A stretch of 64,000 nt of DNA, taken from the NCBI RefSeq assembly GCF_003573695.1, contig NC_039366.1, positions 163,880,339-163,944,338 on the forward strand. The letters are read 5' to 3'. Under the pieces are notes generated by a model that worked only from the letters and a program-made list of their open reading frames with translations, ran no database searches and was not told the DNA's origin. The stretch is from Papaver somniferum (Eukaryota > Streptophyta > Magnoliopsida > Ranunculales > Papaveraceae). A program made the position numbers and the translations under genes. Positions 12,901-23,603 of the stretch are shown here, in pieces (position 1 is the stretch's first letter; each line of letters opens with the position of its first letter).

Positions 12901-14274
12901 CGTTCATCTTTGGAAGTTGGTGACAAAGAGGATTCTCATAACTCAAGACCGAATGAGAGTAATGATGCTCTTAATACTGACACAAGCAATCACGACTCTT
13001 TGAATGCTTCAGAGACCACCCAAGTAAGTATTTCTCTTGAATTTTATCCATATAAGTATAAACTTGTTGATTTATGAATGAATGAATGAGAATTCATGTG
13101 AATATACGAAAAGTTTTGCCAAAAATACGTCACCAAAAATTCCAGAATTCAGCCCTTTAGCAGAAATGTTGTAGAATCTTCATACGATATCATATTTTTG
13201 CGATCTACCATGTATCCTTATGCTCAGGAAATTTCCAAGCTTTAGCAAAGAAGATTTTAGAGTTTTGAGCATGTTTAGGGGCTGAAATCAGCGAAATAGT
13301 AAACTTCCAGAAGACCTTCAGGAATTTTTCAGCTGGCATGCAGTTAGATGTTTTGGCCACATCTTTTTACTCGTTCATCCAATCGCTATAAAATTTTGAT
13401 ATGTTGTAGATAACATCCATACGAAGAGAATTCTATATAACTTGACCTTAGATTCTTCACTAATTTCTCCCAGTTCGTCGTTTTGTACAGGGGAAGTGTA
13501 AAATCCTCTCTGATGAGCTCGTTGTAAAACGTGTTTTTATGACTTTCACGCTACTTGCTTGTGTCTTGAATGAATGATGATGAACTTTGATGATTTTAGA
13601 CCACTTGTATGTTGTGGTTTATGATCACATTTGGTTTCCATGTTTAGATTGCTTTAATCTCATGTAATCTTCGTGTTAGGTACTAAATGCCGAAGTTGAG
13701 AATAATGGAACCAATAATGATGATTCGAACAACCCTGTGGTCACTAATAAAGGGAAAACCACCTCTGCACTTCAAATCCATGAGGATATTGCTACTGAAA
13801 CCATTAAAGAAACTAAGACTTCAATTGTTGTTGCTCCAGTGGCGGAAGAAATCGAACCACAAGTGGAAGAAACTAAAGAAATTGTCGCCCTGAATATAGA
13901 AGTTGCTCCAGTAATTGAGAATCGTATAGTGGTGCATGAATACTCGAGTGCAGGGATTGCTTTTGATCCTCCCTTTGATGCATCACTCCCATACCACGAA
14001 CTAGTTGGTGGATTCAGCGTTCCTATTGGATATGCTGACTTGTACGAGAAGATATGGAGGAAATTTGGTCACATCATCATTACCAGAGATCCCAAGCGTG
14101 CTTATTCTTTAACCATGCAAGTAAGTGTTATCTTGCGTGTTGTAAGTGATATATGCGCTAGGGCCAGAAATACCATTACTCCAGATGTACTCTTTGATTG
14201 GGAGTTCAACTTGGAGAATTCTGAGAGACTTGGCTTCAACGTGAAGTGGCTTCGTAAGAAGATAAATGCCATTA

Positions 14275-17200
14275 GTGAAAAATACTATAACCCCCCTTTT
14301 ATATGGGTTCAACATATAGAAGCCCCACTAAATGGATCATTCATTGTCAACTCCACACTTTACGAAAATGATATTGCTAGGCCCAAAATATCAATTTTTC
14401 TTCAGATCTGGCCCATAATTAATTACTATGAATTTTGACAATGACAAGACTACCCTTTACTATATATATCATAGGAAACTCTTAAGATATTTTCATTTCT
14501 AATTTCATTTTCTCTCTCCAGTTCTTACGAAAACATTTCTTAGGGTTTCCGAGTTGGTTTTGAGCAGAGACAAGCGATTATGTTTTTGATTTTTCTTGAA
14601 TCAGGTAATTTCACTTTTTTTTTGAACATTTAGGTTTTTCTTCTGGATCTAAAAACTTGTTAGCTCTAGAGTTCTGAATCTGAAATTAAAGCGTCGTTAG
14701 ATCTTCTCTGTCTCTCATCAACTCATAAATCTTCTATAACTAGTTTTTGTTTCATCCCATCAATTTCTTCTTTCATCTTCTTCACGGTTCTTTTAATTTT
14801 CATTTTCATTCAGATTCATTTCTCCCTGCAGCTATGCCGAAACGAAGAAGAAATGTGAATAGAAGAGAAAACGAAGAAAATCAAATCGGAGAAGAAAATT
14901 GGAAAATTAATAACGAATCTCAATAATTTCAAATCAATTTCATCAACAAATAATATAAGTTTTCCTCCTAAACTATCTTTGTCTTTTGATTCAGTTTTAA
15001 TTTTGTTTTGAAAAATCAATTCATGGTTTCAAAGACCTATAAGAACATTTATTTCTGATCAAGTTTTTAATTCGATTTCTAATTGGAGTCTGTATTTGTA
15101 ATAATCTCATCTTTATCTTTCATTTGAGATAAAAAAAAATCACAAATAATTTGTAGAGTTCGTGATTGAGATTTGATTGATCTGTCAATCCGTTTTCCTG
15201 ATTGTAAATCTAAATTCAGATTAGTAATCAGTGCATCTTAATCTGTATTACCCCTCTAAATTTTTCGAGTTTGAGTTACTTTCATGTTTCGCTCTAATAT
15301 GGAACTTCCATCATTTCCAAAATGATTGTTATAGATTTAATGGAATTATTGAATCTTGTTGTTCCTGTAATTGCTATGAAGAAATAAGGTTCTAACCTAT
15401 GATTTTCGATAACTGATAAAGTAAAAACTTGCTTGGATTTTTCAGAATGAGTTTTCAAGGTTCCTGTACCAGAACTTCAATTGATGATTAGGAAAAAGGC
15501 GTTGAAGCAAATGTTGTGACAAAGAAGATCAGTTGTAATTCTCTGTGTGTGATGAAACTGCACAGATTTTGATGAAGACGATTGGGAAAATTGACCTGCA
15601 GGTAGAGAATATTATGGACAGTTACTTGGTTGAGATCCCAAGATACATGGGATTATGAATTCTGCATATTTTGGTAATTCTTATCAATTGGTATGATTGT
15701 TTGTCTCCTTCTTTGGCAATTTTAACTACTAGTTTGGTAGATAGATATTGCAAAATACAATTGGTATGATTGTTTGTCTCCTTCCTTGTAATTCTTATCA
15801 ATTTTAACAACTAGTTTGGTAAATAGATATTGCAAAACAGACAACTTAGATATACATTGAGATGGAAAACAATTAGTTTAGTCATTTTGTTAATTTGGTT
15901 TGGTATGTTCGGTTGTGATGTAGTTTGCCGCAGTTGTTGCTTCTTAATAAAAAAACATCTGCTACTAGTTTAGTCACTGGAAATATCATAATTCGTTTTT
16001 CTTATGTTATTAAAAGAGCACAGTTAAATCTCGAACTTTTGGCTTGAACCTATACATTAAGATCCGAGTTCAAGCTTGAAATCCATATTCGAAGTTTTGA
16101 ACCAGTTAATTGAAAGTATATATTTTTAAGCTCAAATCTTAACCAAACAAAATATATATATATATATATATAAAGTACTTATATACATATATATATATAT
16201 GCCTGCACTTTAAAGTATTGTACGTGGTGGTAGCTAGTACTTAGCCATGTAAAATCTTGTTTTAAGCTATGCGAATTAAAGAATTTTTTATTATAAACCA
16301 TGTTTAGATGGTTGTTTGCATTTTGAAAAGTACTTTTAGTCCAAAAATTCCATAATGATTGTTTGTTATTTGGTGTCGAACTGTGTGCCTAGTTTAGTTC
16401 TCAGTCTTTCTTTTCAAAGTGGAACTCCTATAGCAGTTGCTGCCAATTCTAGTTGATTATTTGTTTGGGCGATTTTTTTTACTAGACGCTAATTATATTG
16501 TTTGCTTTGCGTAGATGGAGCTGGTGAGTCACATGAGTATTATGCCAAAATTGCATTATTCTAATGATTGCTTGTAGATTTGTTCAAGGCCATTGAGTCG
16601 TACTTGATAAGTGCTTAGCTTGGAGAATTTGTAAGATTATTTTGCTTGACTCATGCGGTAAGTTACATGATAGAGTAATATGCGTATTTTTGTGTTTTTC
16701 ATATGCATATGTAACTCACAGTTACACTAGACAGATGCATGTGTAATATTCGGTTACACTAGACAGATGCATGTGTAATTTTCCGGTTACACTAGACATA
16801 TGCGTGTGTAACTCGCAGTTACACATGCTAAAATAAGTTATCAAGTACTTTTTTGTGATATTTGTTATTTGGCTTGCAATTGTCTTTTTGCAAGAAAAGA
16901 TCTGAAAATTGGGGAATTTGAAATAACTAGTTGCGTAAGATATAAATCCTAGAGAATAGATTGTGTTATTAATTCTTGATCTTTTGATTGCATTTGAAAA
17001 TGATTTAGGCTAGGTGATTTTGGATGCTACCAAGATGATTCAGTAAATTACTATAATAATTTTCCTTGTTGCACTGTAAGTTAAATATTTAGTGTGTTTG
17101 CTTTATATGTACAAAAAGATTTCAGGTTTACATGCCAATATATGTGTAACTACTGGTTACACATGCCACTGTGCATGTGTAACTCCTAATTACACAACAA

Positions 17201-19084
17201 CAGGCATGTGTAACTCTCAGTTACACTACTCATATCCACGTGTAAGTCCTAGTTACACATGCTAACAATGAATAACAAAATTGTTTTTTGCATCAATTGA
17301 TTTTGCATTTCTGAATCTAAGTACATTTAACCTTATATGTATGTGTAACTCCTAATTATACTAGTCACATGCATTTGAAAGTGATTATGCATTGTTTTGT
17401 ATGTCTTTCTAATCTCATATAATATGTTTGTTTGTTGTTATTCTTCAGGTTACAGATAACTTCATAAAAGCTGGCGGCTTATTTGTGGTGATGGAGGTGC
17501 AGGTTTTGGAGGAGGATGAGGAGGCAGTGGTGGTGGCTAGCAGTGGTTGTTGGGAAAATGGTGGATTGTTGGGAGAAAAAATACACTTTGGTTATCCAAT
17601 TTCATGGTAATTTTTCTGTTTTAAGTGTTAAATAGTTCGATTGTTAATATATTAAGTTTGACGTCTCCAGTACAGGTCAAAAGAGGAGCTTTTTGAACTT
17701 CAAGGTCGGTAATTTTCTCTAGTTTATGGATTATATATATGTTTTAAGCATTACAATGGTTGGATAATCATGTTATAGTTGACGAGGTCTTAAATAAGTT
17801 GTTTAAGCTATGTGGCAAATTGTTGATTCGATCATATTTCGATAGAATGCGGCTAACCTGTTTCGTATGACATTTCTCATGGAAGATTGTTGATTCGATC
17901 ATATTTCGAGTTTATTTCACTGGTTAGGGAGAACTTGCTGAGTGTCAGGTAGCTTCTATTTTTTCTTGCTATGAATTCTAACTAACAAAATATATAGTGA
18001 AATTGTTTACCTTTATTGGCTATAAAATTACAGAATATATAACTACTTGTATGATATTTTGATAATTAACTAGTACAATCTGGTTTTGAAATTATTTCAT
18101 CTAGGTTAACTTGTAGATACTTATCTTGCATCTCCTAATTACACGTTATATGCAACTGTAATTCTTAGTTACACATGGCAGATGCATGTGTAACTTCTGA
18201 TTACACTAGACATAAGCATGTGTAACTCCTACTTACACATACTACAATGAACGTATTTAGTTGGTGCATCATTCACATTACATGCCATTCATTGTTAGCA
18301 TATTATGTTTCCCTAACTAATTACCGAAACTGCATTTCTGAGTAATGTATACTAGTTAAGATTTTGGTGATATTTTTAGACCTCTATTAAAACTCATATT
18401 AGAAATAGGAGTTTATTTTTTTTACATTTAAATATTTTGGTGACTACTTGTTGAATATGACCTAGTAGTGGTATTAGCAGGGTACTACAAGATGGGGAGA
18501 AAGCTGGTGTTAATGATTCGGTTATTTGTGGTGCAATTTATGCCTCCTGAAGCTTATAAAGCTTATTTGTGGTATTGGTCTCGCTGGAATTGGAGTTGAC
18601 GATGAATACACAAGTCAGATGCGTGTGTAACTCTCAATTACACTAGATAGATGCATGTGTACCTCTCAATTACACTAGACAGATGCACGTGTAATTTCTA
18701 GTTACACATGCTAAGAAATTATTATAAATGAATATTAAAGTAATACGTGTATTTTTTGTATGTGTTCTTTTTGATGTCTATTTTTTTTATATGTAACTTT
18801 GCATTACACATGTCATAAGGATGTGTTACTTATGGATACACATGGCATATGCATGTGTAACTTTTGTGTACACATTCACAGAATTTCACACTATACTTTA
18901 ATAATTTTGGGCCTAGATTTAATAATTTTGGGCTTAAATTTAAATTTTATTTAATATGGGGCTTGACAATATATAAAAGGGCATAGATGTCTTTTAATAA
19001 CTCGGGGCCTAGATTTAAACTTCTTTTAATTAAGGGCCTCATATTATGGGTTACCCATGGGTCGGGCCTTAGCCTAATTTTCCC
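14275..19084. mobile_element. Mutator-like (MULE) insertion, non-autonomous
   Basis: The insert is flanked by the 9-bp direct repeat ATGCCATTA (14266-14274 and 19085-19093), and the PMD frame resumes directly after the second copy. A 9-bp duplication is the Mutator hallmark. The ends are weakly inverted: left GTGAAAAATACTATAACC, right (reverse complement) GGGAAAATTAGGCTAAGG. Further in, related blocks such as 'gacaagactaccctt' (left) and 'gacatctatgccctttt' (right, reverse complement) suggest long degenerate terminal repeats. No transposase is seen. Inside are a transcript-leader-like stretch (14510-14620), small frames at 14834-14926 (lysine/arginine-rich, 30 residues) and 17428-17610, and clusters of palindromes. 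Gene capture (Pack-MULE) is possible, but no captured gene was recognised. Confidence 0.7.
16708..18880. repeat. Clusters of GTGTAAC...GTTACAC palindromic repeats
   Basis: At least six clusters lie inside the Mutator-like insert (about 16708-16830, 17145-17262, 17340-17362, 18138-18240, 18622-18712, 18793-18875). The unit resembles GCATGTGTAACTCNNAGTTACAC, often joined by 'actagacagat'. Each unit is itself an inverted repeat, and spacing within clusters is about 30-40 bases. The clusters occur in a low-complexity AT-rich background without coding potential. Confidence 0.8.
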
Positions 19085-19550
19085 ATGCCATTAAGGATTC
19101 GTGTGAGAAGAATATTCCCTTTCCCAACGATGTTGTGATGGAGCAGGAAGACAAGATTGCTAGGCTGACTAAAGAGCTGAATACGGAGAAGGCGACCTTA
19201 CAAGTCTTGAAGGATGCAGAGGAGCGAAGATCTTTATTTGTTGATTTTCTTTGATTTCTTTTTCATAATCTCTTGAACTTCTGAACTTCTGAGAGATGTG
19301 AGGTTTTATTTCGGTTTTGATTTTTTGATTGGTTTTGGACTGGTAGATGATTGAGGATTTTCTTTTGGATTTAATAGGGATTTTATTTAAGTAAAATGAA
19401 CTGAATTTTGATAAATTGCTGAATTCAAATACTGAATGCAAGTATTGCAAACGTTTTGGAGAAATTGAAATACAATGAAAGAAAATCCTAAATGCGAAAT
19501 CCAGACGCCATGAATATTCAAACGCCTTGTACCTCAAATGCCCAATAATT

Positions 19551-19874
19551 TCAGGAGTCAAATGCTTTAAGCCAATTCTCCTGTAGCACTGGCATGGGCC
19601 TGCCATCCGTGTTGATTAGCCTGTAGTATCCTCCAACTATGGATTTAGCAACCACGAAAGGTCCTTCCCAATTGGAGTTTCTTGCAGAATGAAGGTTCCG
19701 CTTAGTTGCTTTGAGAACTAGGTATCCTTCATGGAATTTGTTAGGCTTGGTATATCTTCTGTTGATTCGGAATTCCTCGTGCGTTGGGATTCCATGGCTG
19801 TGGCACATATGGACACTCATGCAAAGGGGAGTATCCAGAGTATTGTTTGTCATGCTCAGCCATGTCTTCAGCAA
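19551..19874 (-). pseudogene. Ty3/gypsy integrase C-terminal fragment
   Basis: The 3' part of the frame (roughly residues 30-107) carries the signature of the C-terminal integrase tail in gypsy elements: 'HEGYLVLKA', 'NWEGPFVV', 'GGYYRLINTDGRPMPVLQENWLK', matching the usual 'GDLVL...WEGPY.V...GAYRL...G..LP..WN...LK' pattern. The HHCC zinc finger and the DDE catalytic core are absent, so it cannot integrate DNA. It lies downstream of the protease remnant on the same strand in another frame and overlaps the preceding frame by about 130 bases; this marks an internal deletion that removed reverse transcriptase, RNase H and the integrase core. It is followed by the spacer leading to the antisense PMD gene. 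Confidence 0.75.
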
Positions 19875-20672
19875 TAAATCTTTTGATAGAATGCTCAGTT
19901 TGAAAAAACCCTGTATTCAGCCATTTGGTGTAATATTGTGGCGGTGAGGCTATCCACTCATAGCACTTTGCGATGGCTAAGTTATCAGTGGGAAGAAGTC
20001 CCCGGACCAGGGCAACATGATTAAACATTGGTAGTATAGGCGCATGAAGGGGAATCCGACTTTCCTGAGTACAGAACCTTTTGATGAAAGAGTGTGCACT
20101 TTCTCCAGGCTTCTGTGCTAATTCCACCAAGGCTTTAACTTCCTCCAGATGCTCGAATGATGGAGTATCTTCTATTTCTTCTGAATCAGAGCTTTCTTCA
20201 ACCAAAGGCATTAGAGTCACCTTTCCAGCATGAATCCAAGGTCGTCCAAGAATCATGTCATATCCTGGATCTTCCGGGATTAATAAAACTTGGTCTCAGT
20301 GCAGACCGAGTTTTCTCTGACCTTGAGGGTGATGTAGCCGTATGCATCTCTAAGTGTCCCTTCATGATCTCTGATTGACATGGGAGCATGCGTAGCTTCC
20401 TGTCGAGTAATGCTAGCGACTCTGAGAGTTTTTAAAGGAATGATGTTGATGGTTGTGCCAACATCAACGAACACCCTTCTGAATTCATTTCCTTTTAGAT
20501 GCATTGTGGTGAGCAGTCCCCAGTCATACATTTCTTTGTCAGTGGTTGGAGGCTCAGGAGGTACTTCTGGGATCAGCAGACGTTTGCCAGATACTATATG
20601 ATTCAAAGCCGTGAACATGTCTCCCCTTTGAGCCTTCGACAGATAAAGCAATTCGCAGACATGTTCGATCAA
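19741..20672 (-). pseudogene. Ty3/gypsy protease region, frameshifted
   Basis: The upstream part (20672-20280) contains 'RRVFVDVGTTINIIPLKTL', the retropepsin active-site region; the usual D-S/T/G-G is D-V-G here, a probable loss. The downstream part (20256-19741, other frame) has 'MILGRPWIH', the conserved distal protease motif (ILGRPWI). A frameshift at about 20280 separates the two. After the protease the frame continues with 'KPGESAHSFIKRF' and about 120 residues of unknown nature that do not resemble reverse transcriptase; this may be gag-like sequence brought in by recombination. The frame is the same as gag, with a single TAG at 20676-20678 between them. Non-functional. Confidence 0.75.
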
Positions 20673-20675
20673 CGA

Positions 20676-21685
20676 CTAAACTGCTTCTTTGACTGGTTGT
20701 TCAGAGATAGAGAAAGTCCTGGCTGGAATAGGGTCCCCGTGTACTCCTTCAGTCCCCAAGTTGAGTTCCCCTGGTTCGACCTTTTCATTGAATATGCGCT
20801 TCGAGACCCTGCAGTCTCTAGTGGGATGATTGACGAACATATGGAAACGGCAGTAGCGAGGGTTCTCCATTTCCTCTTCAGTTGGTTCTTTTCTGACATA
20901 TGGAAACTTGATTGCACCGTCTTGGATCCAGGCATCCAGCAGTTCAATGACCTCTTCAATGGAGAGGGGGAAGTCAGGTTCCGTCGGCTCTGCGTTTTGA
21001 ATTGGAGCTTGTGCGTCCCGGGTTTGATTACCCTTTCTTGGTGCCTTTGGAGGAGCCGAAGATGTAGGCTTGCGCTGCGGTTCGGCTTTCCGTTTTCCCC
21101 CTTCTGCAACAACATTTGTGGAAGGCTGGAGGTTGTACTGTTTGTTGATCAGACGCCTTCCACCTCGAGTTTCTCGCGGTTCCTCAGATTTTGTAGCTTT
21201 TGCTCTTTCCAGTAAAGCGGGTGCAGTAGTCGCTGATATCTTCGCCACTTCATGAAGTTCTGAAAATGTCTGAAAACGAAGATTTTCCAATAAAGCTCTG
21301 TAGATCGGGATCATGTCGTTGATGCACAAGTCTACAAGTTGTTGTTCTGTGACATTTGGATCATGACAGTCCAGAGCTTGAACCCTGAAACTTTTCACAT
21401 AATCATTAGGATGTTCATTGCTCCTTTGAAATATCCTTCCAAGATCAGAGAGAGTGATTTTCTCTGAAACAAAGAAGTATTTTCTGTAGAAAGCATTAAT
21501 CATTTCTCCCCAACTTTTGATAGACCCTGGTGTGATATTGTTGTACCAGGTATATGCCCTGCCCTTCAAAGATTTTGAAAATTCCTTAAGGCAAACAACA
21601 TGGTTGTGCTCATGTTCTCCCAATGCTTAAAAAAACCGAGAAACATGTTCTCGAGCATTGCATGTTCCATCATAAAGGGTGAACG
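20676..21685 (-). pseudogene. Ty3/gypsy gag (capsid) gene, truncated at its 5' end
   Basis: A 315-residue frame (21623-20676) carries the Retrotrans_gag capsid signature: 'FSKSLKGRAYTWYNNI', 'WGEMINAFYRKYF', 'RSNEHPNDYVKSFR', then a basic, proline-rich linker and 'CRFHMFVNHPTRDC', a zinc-knuckle-like segment. Homology continues upstream to about 21685 ('LYDGTCNAREHVSRFF') in another frame, so a frameshift lies near 21625-21635 in a T-rich run (minus strand). Gag is then cut off by the truncated copia LTR. The plus-strand frame at 20499-21215 is a shadow. Gag forms the cytoplasmic particle in which reverse transcription occurs; this copy lacks its N-terminus. Confidence 0.85.
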
Positions 21686-22940
21686 TTGGAGATACACAAG
21701 AATAGTGTCAGGGATTCAAATATCCAGTTGCTTGGGGTTCTCCTTATATAGACTTTCAAGATCAAGGTTGTTTTAGATTTAAGCTAAGGTATCTTTGGAA
21801 TCAAGCAATCAATAATCACCGTTAGATGAAAACCTTGACTTGAGAATAACATAACAAAATATACACTCTGGTTAGGATGACCTATAACCAAACCGTATAC
21901 AATGACTTGTTCATGAAAGGTTAGCCGAAACTAGCTAGACGAATTGTAAGCTTAACCATTTTCATGTAACACTTTAAGACTTTAATCTTGAGTCACAACC
22001 ATAGGTTATAATGTGATCAAATATGTCTAGATAGTGTTTTTAGAGAGTTGTTCAAATACCGATTATCTCATAGAAATAACTCTAATGCATCTGAAAATAT
22101 TCGACAAGGTAAGTACATGTATTGTATTCCACTTCGTGAGCATTTTTTGTCATGGTACGTGTACTGGGTTTGTATACCCTTAAGAAAAAAACAGGTTCAT
22201 GAGTCAACAAGTTTTTCCGGTTTGCATACTGGGTATGCGTACCATCCTGGTTCACGAGTCAACAGAATTTTTACGGTGTGCATACTAGGTATGCGTACCA
22301 AAAGTTGTTGCCGGTTTATAGCTACGCCGGTACGTGTACTATGGATCTGGACCTATAACAGTTGTGACAGTATGTGAACTGGTATGCATACTATCCTGTA
22401 TCCAGATTTACAGTAGTTTTATATCTCTCTAATAATCAATTTAAAATATTCCCGAATAACATCAATGACACATATCACTGTTCCAGGCTATTTTCAAATG
22501 ATTAAATCTTGAATCATAATTTAGGTCATAAACAATAAATTTTTCTAAACCAAATTCATCAAGTATTAACAAATGTTCTTAAGCTTAGTCAACATATTTC
22601 GAGAATGATTAACAAGATAAACTTGACTCGAATTTTTTGTTATGCATGTAATGTCCTATTTAGTCATGCGACATTGTTTAGCTAGAAAGGTGAAAACTTG
22701 AGTAATAGGTGGTTCAATCTTCACTTACCTTTTGTTGATGAAGTTCTCCAAAAGCTTCGGTTGATCTTCGTCTTCAAACGGTAAAACGCAATGATGTCTG
22801 GTACTCAACTACTCACTTTTATCCTGATCCGAGACTTGATTAAATGTAGATTAGAAACCAGATATAGTTTTGATCAACTAAATTTGACAACAAGCTTGAG
22901 ATAGAAACACTTGTGAGTTCGACCGAGCAATGCTCTAACA
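21686..22940 (-). mobile_element. Truncated copia LTR joined to gypsy gag
   Basis: From 'gaatagtgtcagg' onward the sequence aligns with the LTR copy at about 1000-2483, including 'ccttatatagac' (minus-strand TATA), 'tcaccgttagatgaaa' and the end 'gaccgagcaatgctctaaca' at 22921-22940. About the first 1 kb of the LTR is missing and gypsy gag abuts directly, so the junction at 21686 is a deletion or recombination breakpoint rather than an integration site. No duplication or polypurine tract is seen. Confidence 0.75.
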
Positions 22941-23603
22941 GAAAGAAAGGATCCAAACCCGACAATGCTGATAAAGCATATCAACAAGTTTTTATATTCA
23001 ACATCTTCAATTAGGTCTCCGTGGAATCAAGAAATGGAGTTTTATCTAATCCAACTTGGGCATCCTTAAACACGGATTGGATAATATTTATAGACGCTGC
23101 TTTCAAGAAAGAAGACTTATCAATGGGATTCGCGTTTATTTTACTTCTAGTTGATCAAGAGGAATTTATGCATATGGAAGCGGGTTCAGATAAAGCAATG
23201 ACAACAGTTCATACAGAAGCAAACGTCTTGGTTAAGAGATAATATTCTATCTAGTGTGTCAATTGTCACAGATTGCAAAGGTGTTGCTGACTTCATCAAT
23301 AACAATTATAAGGAAATATCTTGGGAAGCTGAAAGCATAATTAAAGAAGTTGAAGCAATTCTGGATACACTTCCACAAGCTAAGGTAAGATACATAAGCA
23401 AAAAACACAATTCAGTGGCCGATACTATAGCTAAGGAAGCAAGAATAAAGTCTTCAACATATATCTTTGCACCTTGGGGATAAAATTAGTAAATCAAGTA
23501 TATTGTCTAATATTTTTTGATAAAGATGACATTGTAGACTTATTGTACTATATTACTTGATTTATGAAATATAACCTTTTCATCAAAAATAAAATAAAAT
23601 GAT
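22941..23603 (+). pseudogene. LINE 3' end with RNase H domain
   Basis: Two adjoining frames (23021-23242 and 23256-23483) encode an RNase H-like domain of the RVT_3 type found at the end of plant LINE ORF2: 'WIIFIDAAFKKED' (first Asp), 'VHTEANVLVKR' (Glu), 'SIVTDCKGVADFI' (Asp) and 'YISKKHNSVADTIAKEA' (last Asp). A break at about 23241 separates the halves. The coding part is followed by an AT-rich 3' untranslated region ending in an A-rich tail near 23585-23603. The upstream part of the LINE is absent. RNase H would remove RNA from the RNA-DNA hybrid during retrotransposition. Confidence 0.8.

Larger units (their letters stand above)
9755..19254 (+). pseudogene. Plant mobile domain (PMD) gene, multi-exon, broken
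   Basis: Likely exons: leader about 9755-9894 and 10553-10628; coding 10760-12415, 12489-12620, 12707-12790, 12862-13023, 13680-14274 and, beyond a transposon, 19094-19254. The coding introns have GT/AG ends and keep the frame. Exon 1 holds an acidic N-terminus (EEEEEE) and then the PMD core, with landmarks 'ALLARWCIPTHTF', 'WGEFTITLEDVVALLHL', 'WLTRWWP', 'FLCLWLSRDVF' and 'MFLQALMWEHFKNY'. Exon 5 has the C-terminal block typical of transposon-borne PMD proteins ('YEKIWRKFGHI', 'WLRKKIN'); the last piece looks coiled-coil. PMD proteins (MAIN/MAIL family) are nuclear; the role of element-borne versions is unclear. Breaks: in-frame TGA at 11012-11014 and 12197-12199, plus a 4.8 kb insertion. 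The exon 1 domain is clear; the ends are uncertain. Confidence 0.8.
3694..21685 (-). mobile_element. Broken Ty3/gypsy retrotransposon (Tat/Ogre-like layout) with antisense PMD gene
   Basis: Read on the minus strand, the order is gag (21685 to 20676), protease (about 20672 to 20200), integrase C-terminus (about 19800 to 19551), a spacer, an antisense gene with a plant mobile domain (9726-19254, plus strand), a purine-rich tract just before the LTR (minus-strand GCAGGGGACTTAA), and a 3' LTR (9441 to 3694). Reverse transcriptase, RNase H and most of integrase are missing between about 20200 and 19870, and the 5' LTR and primer-binding site are gone. Extra genes between integrase and 3' LTR, including antisense ones, are known in Tat-lineage gypsy elements, and PMD proteins are known passengers of Ty3/gypsy elements. 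That all these pieces form one element is inference from order, orientation and abutment. Confidence 0.65.

Noticed and set aside
16708..18880. CRISPR-like array
   Set aside because: The repeats are palindromic but unevenly spaced with variable units, and this is plant nuclear DNA.
19169..19606. 145-residue minus-strand frame
   Set aside because: It overlaps the end of the integrase fragment and the spacer, has no domain, and reads across low-complexity sequence.
20499..21215. 238-residue plus-strand reading frame
   Set aside because: It is the antisense shadow of the gypsy gag gene, which has clear capsid motifs on the minus strand.
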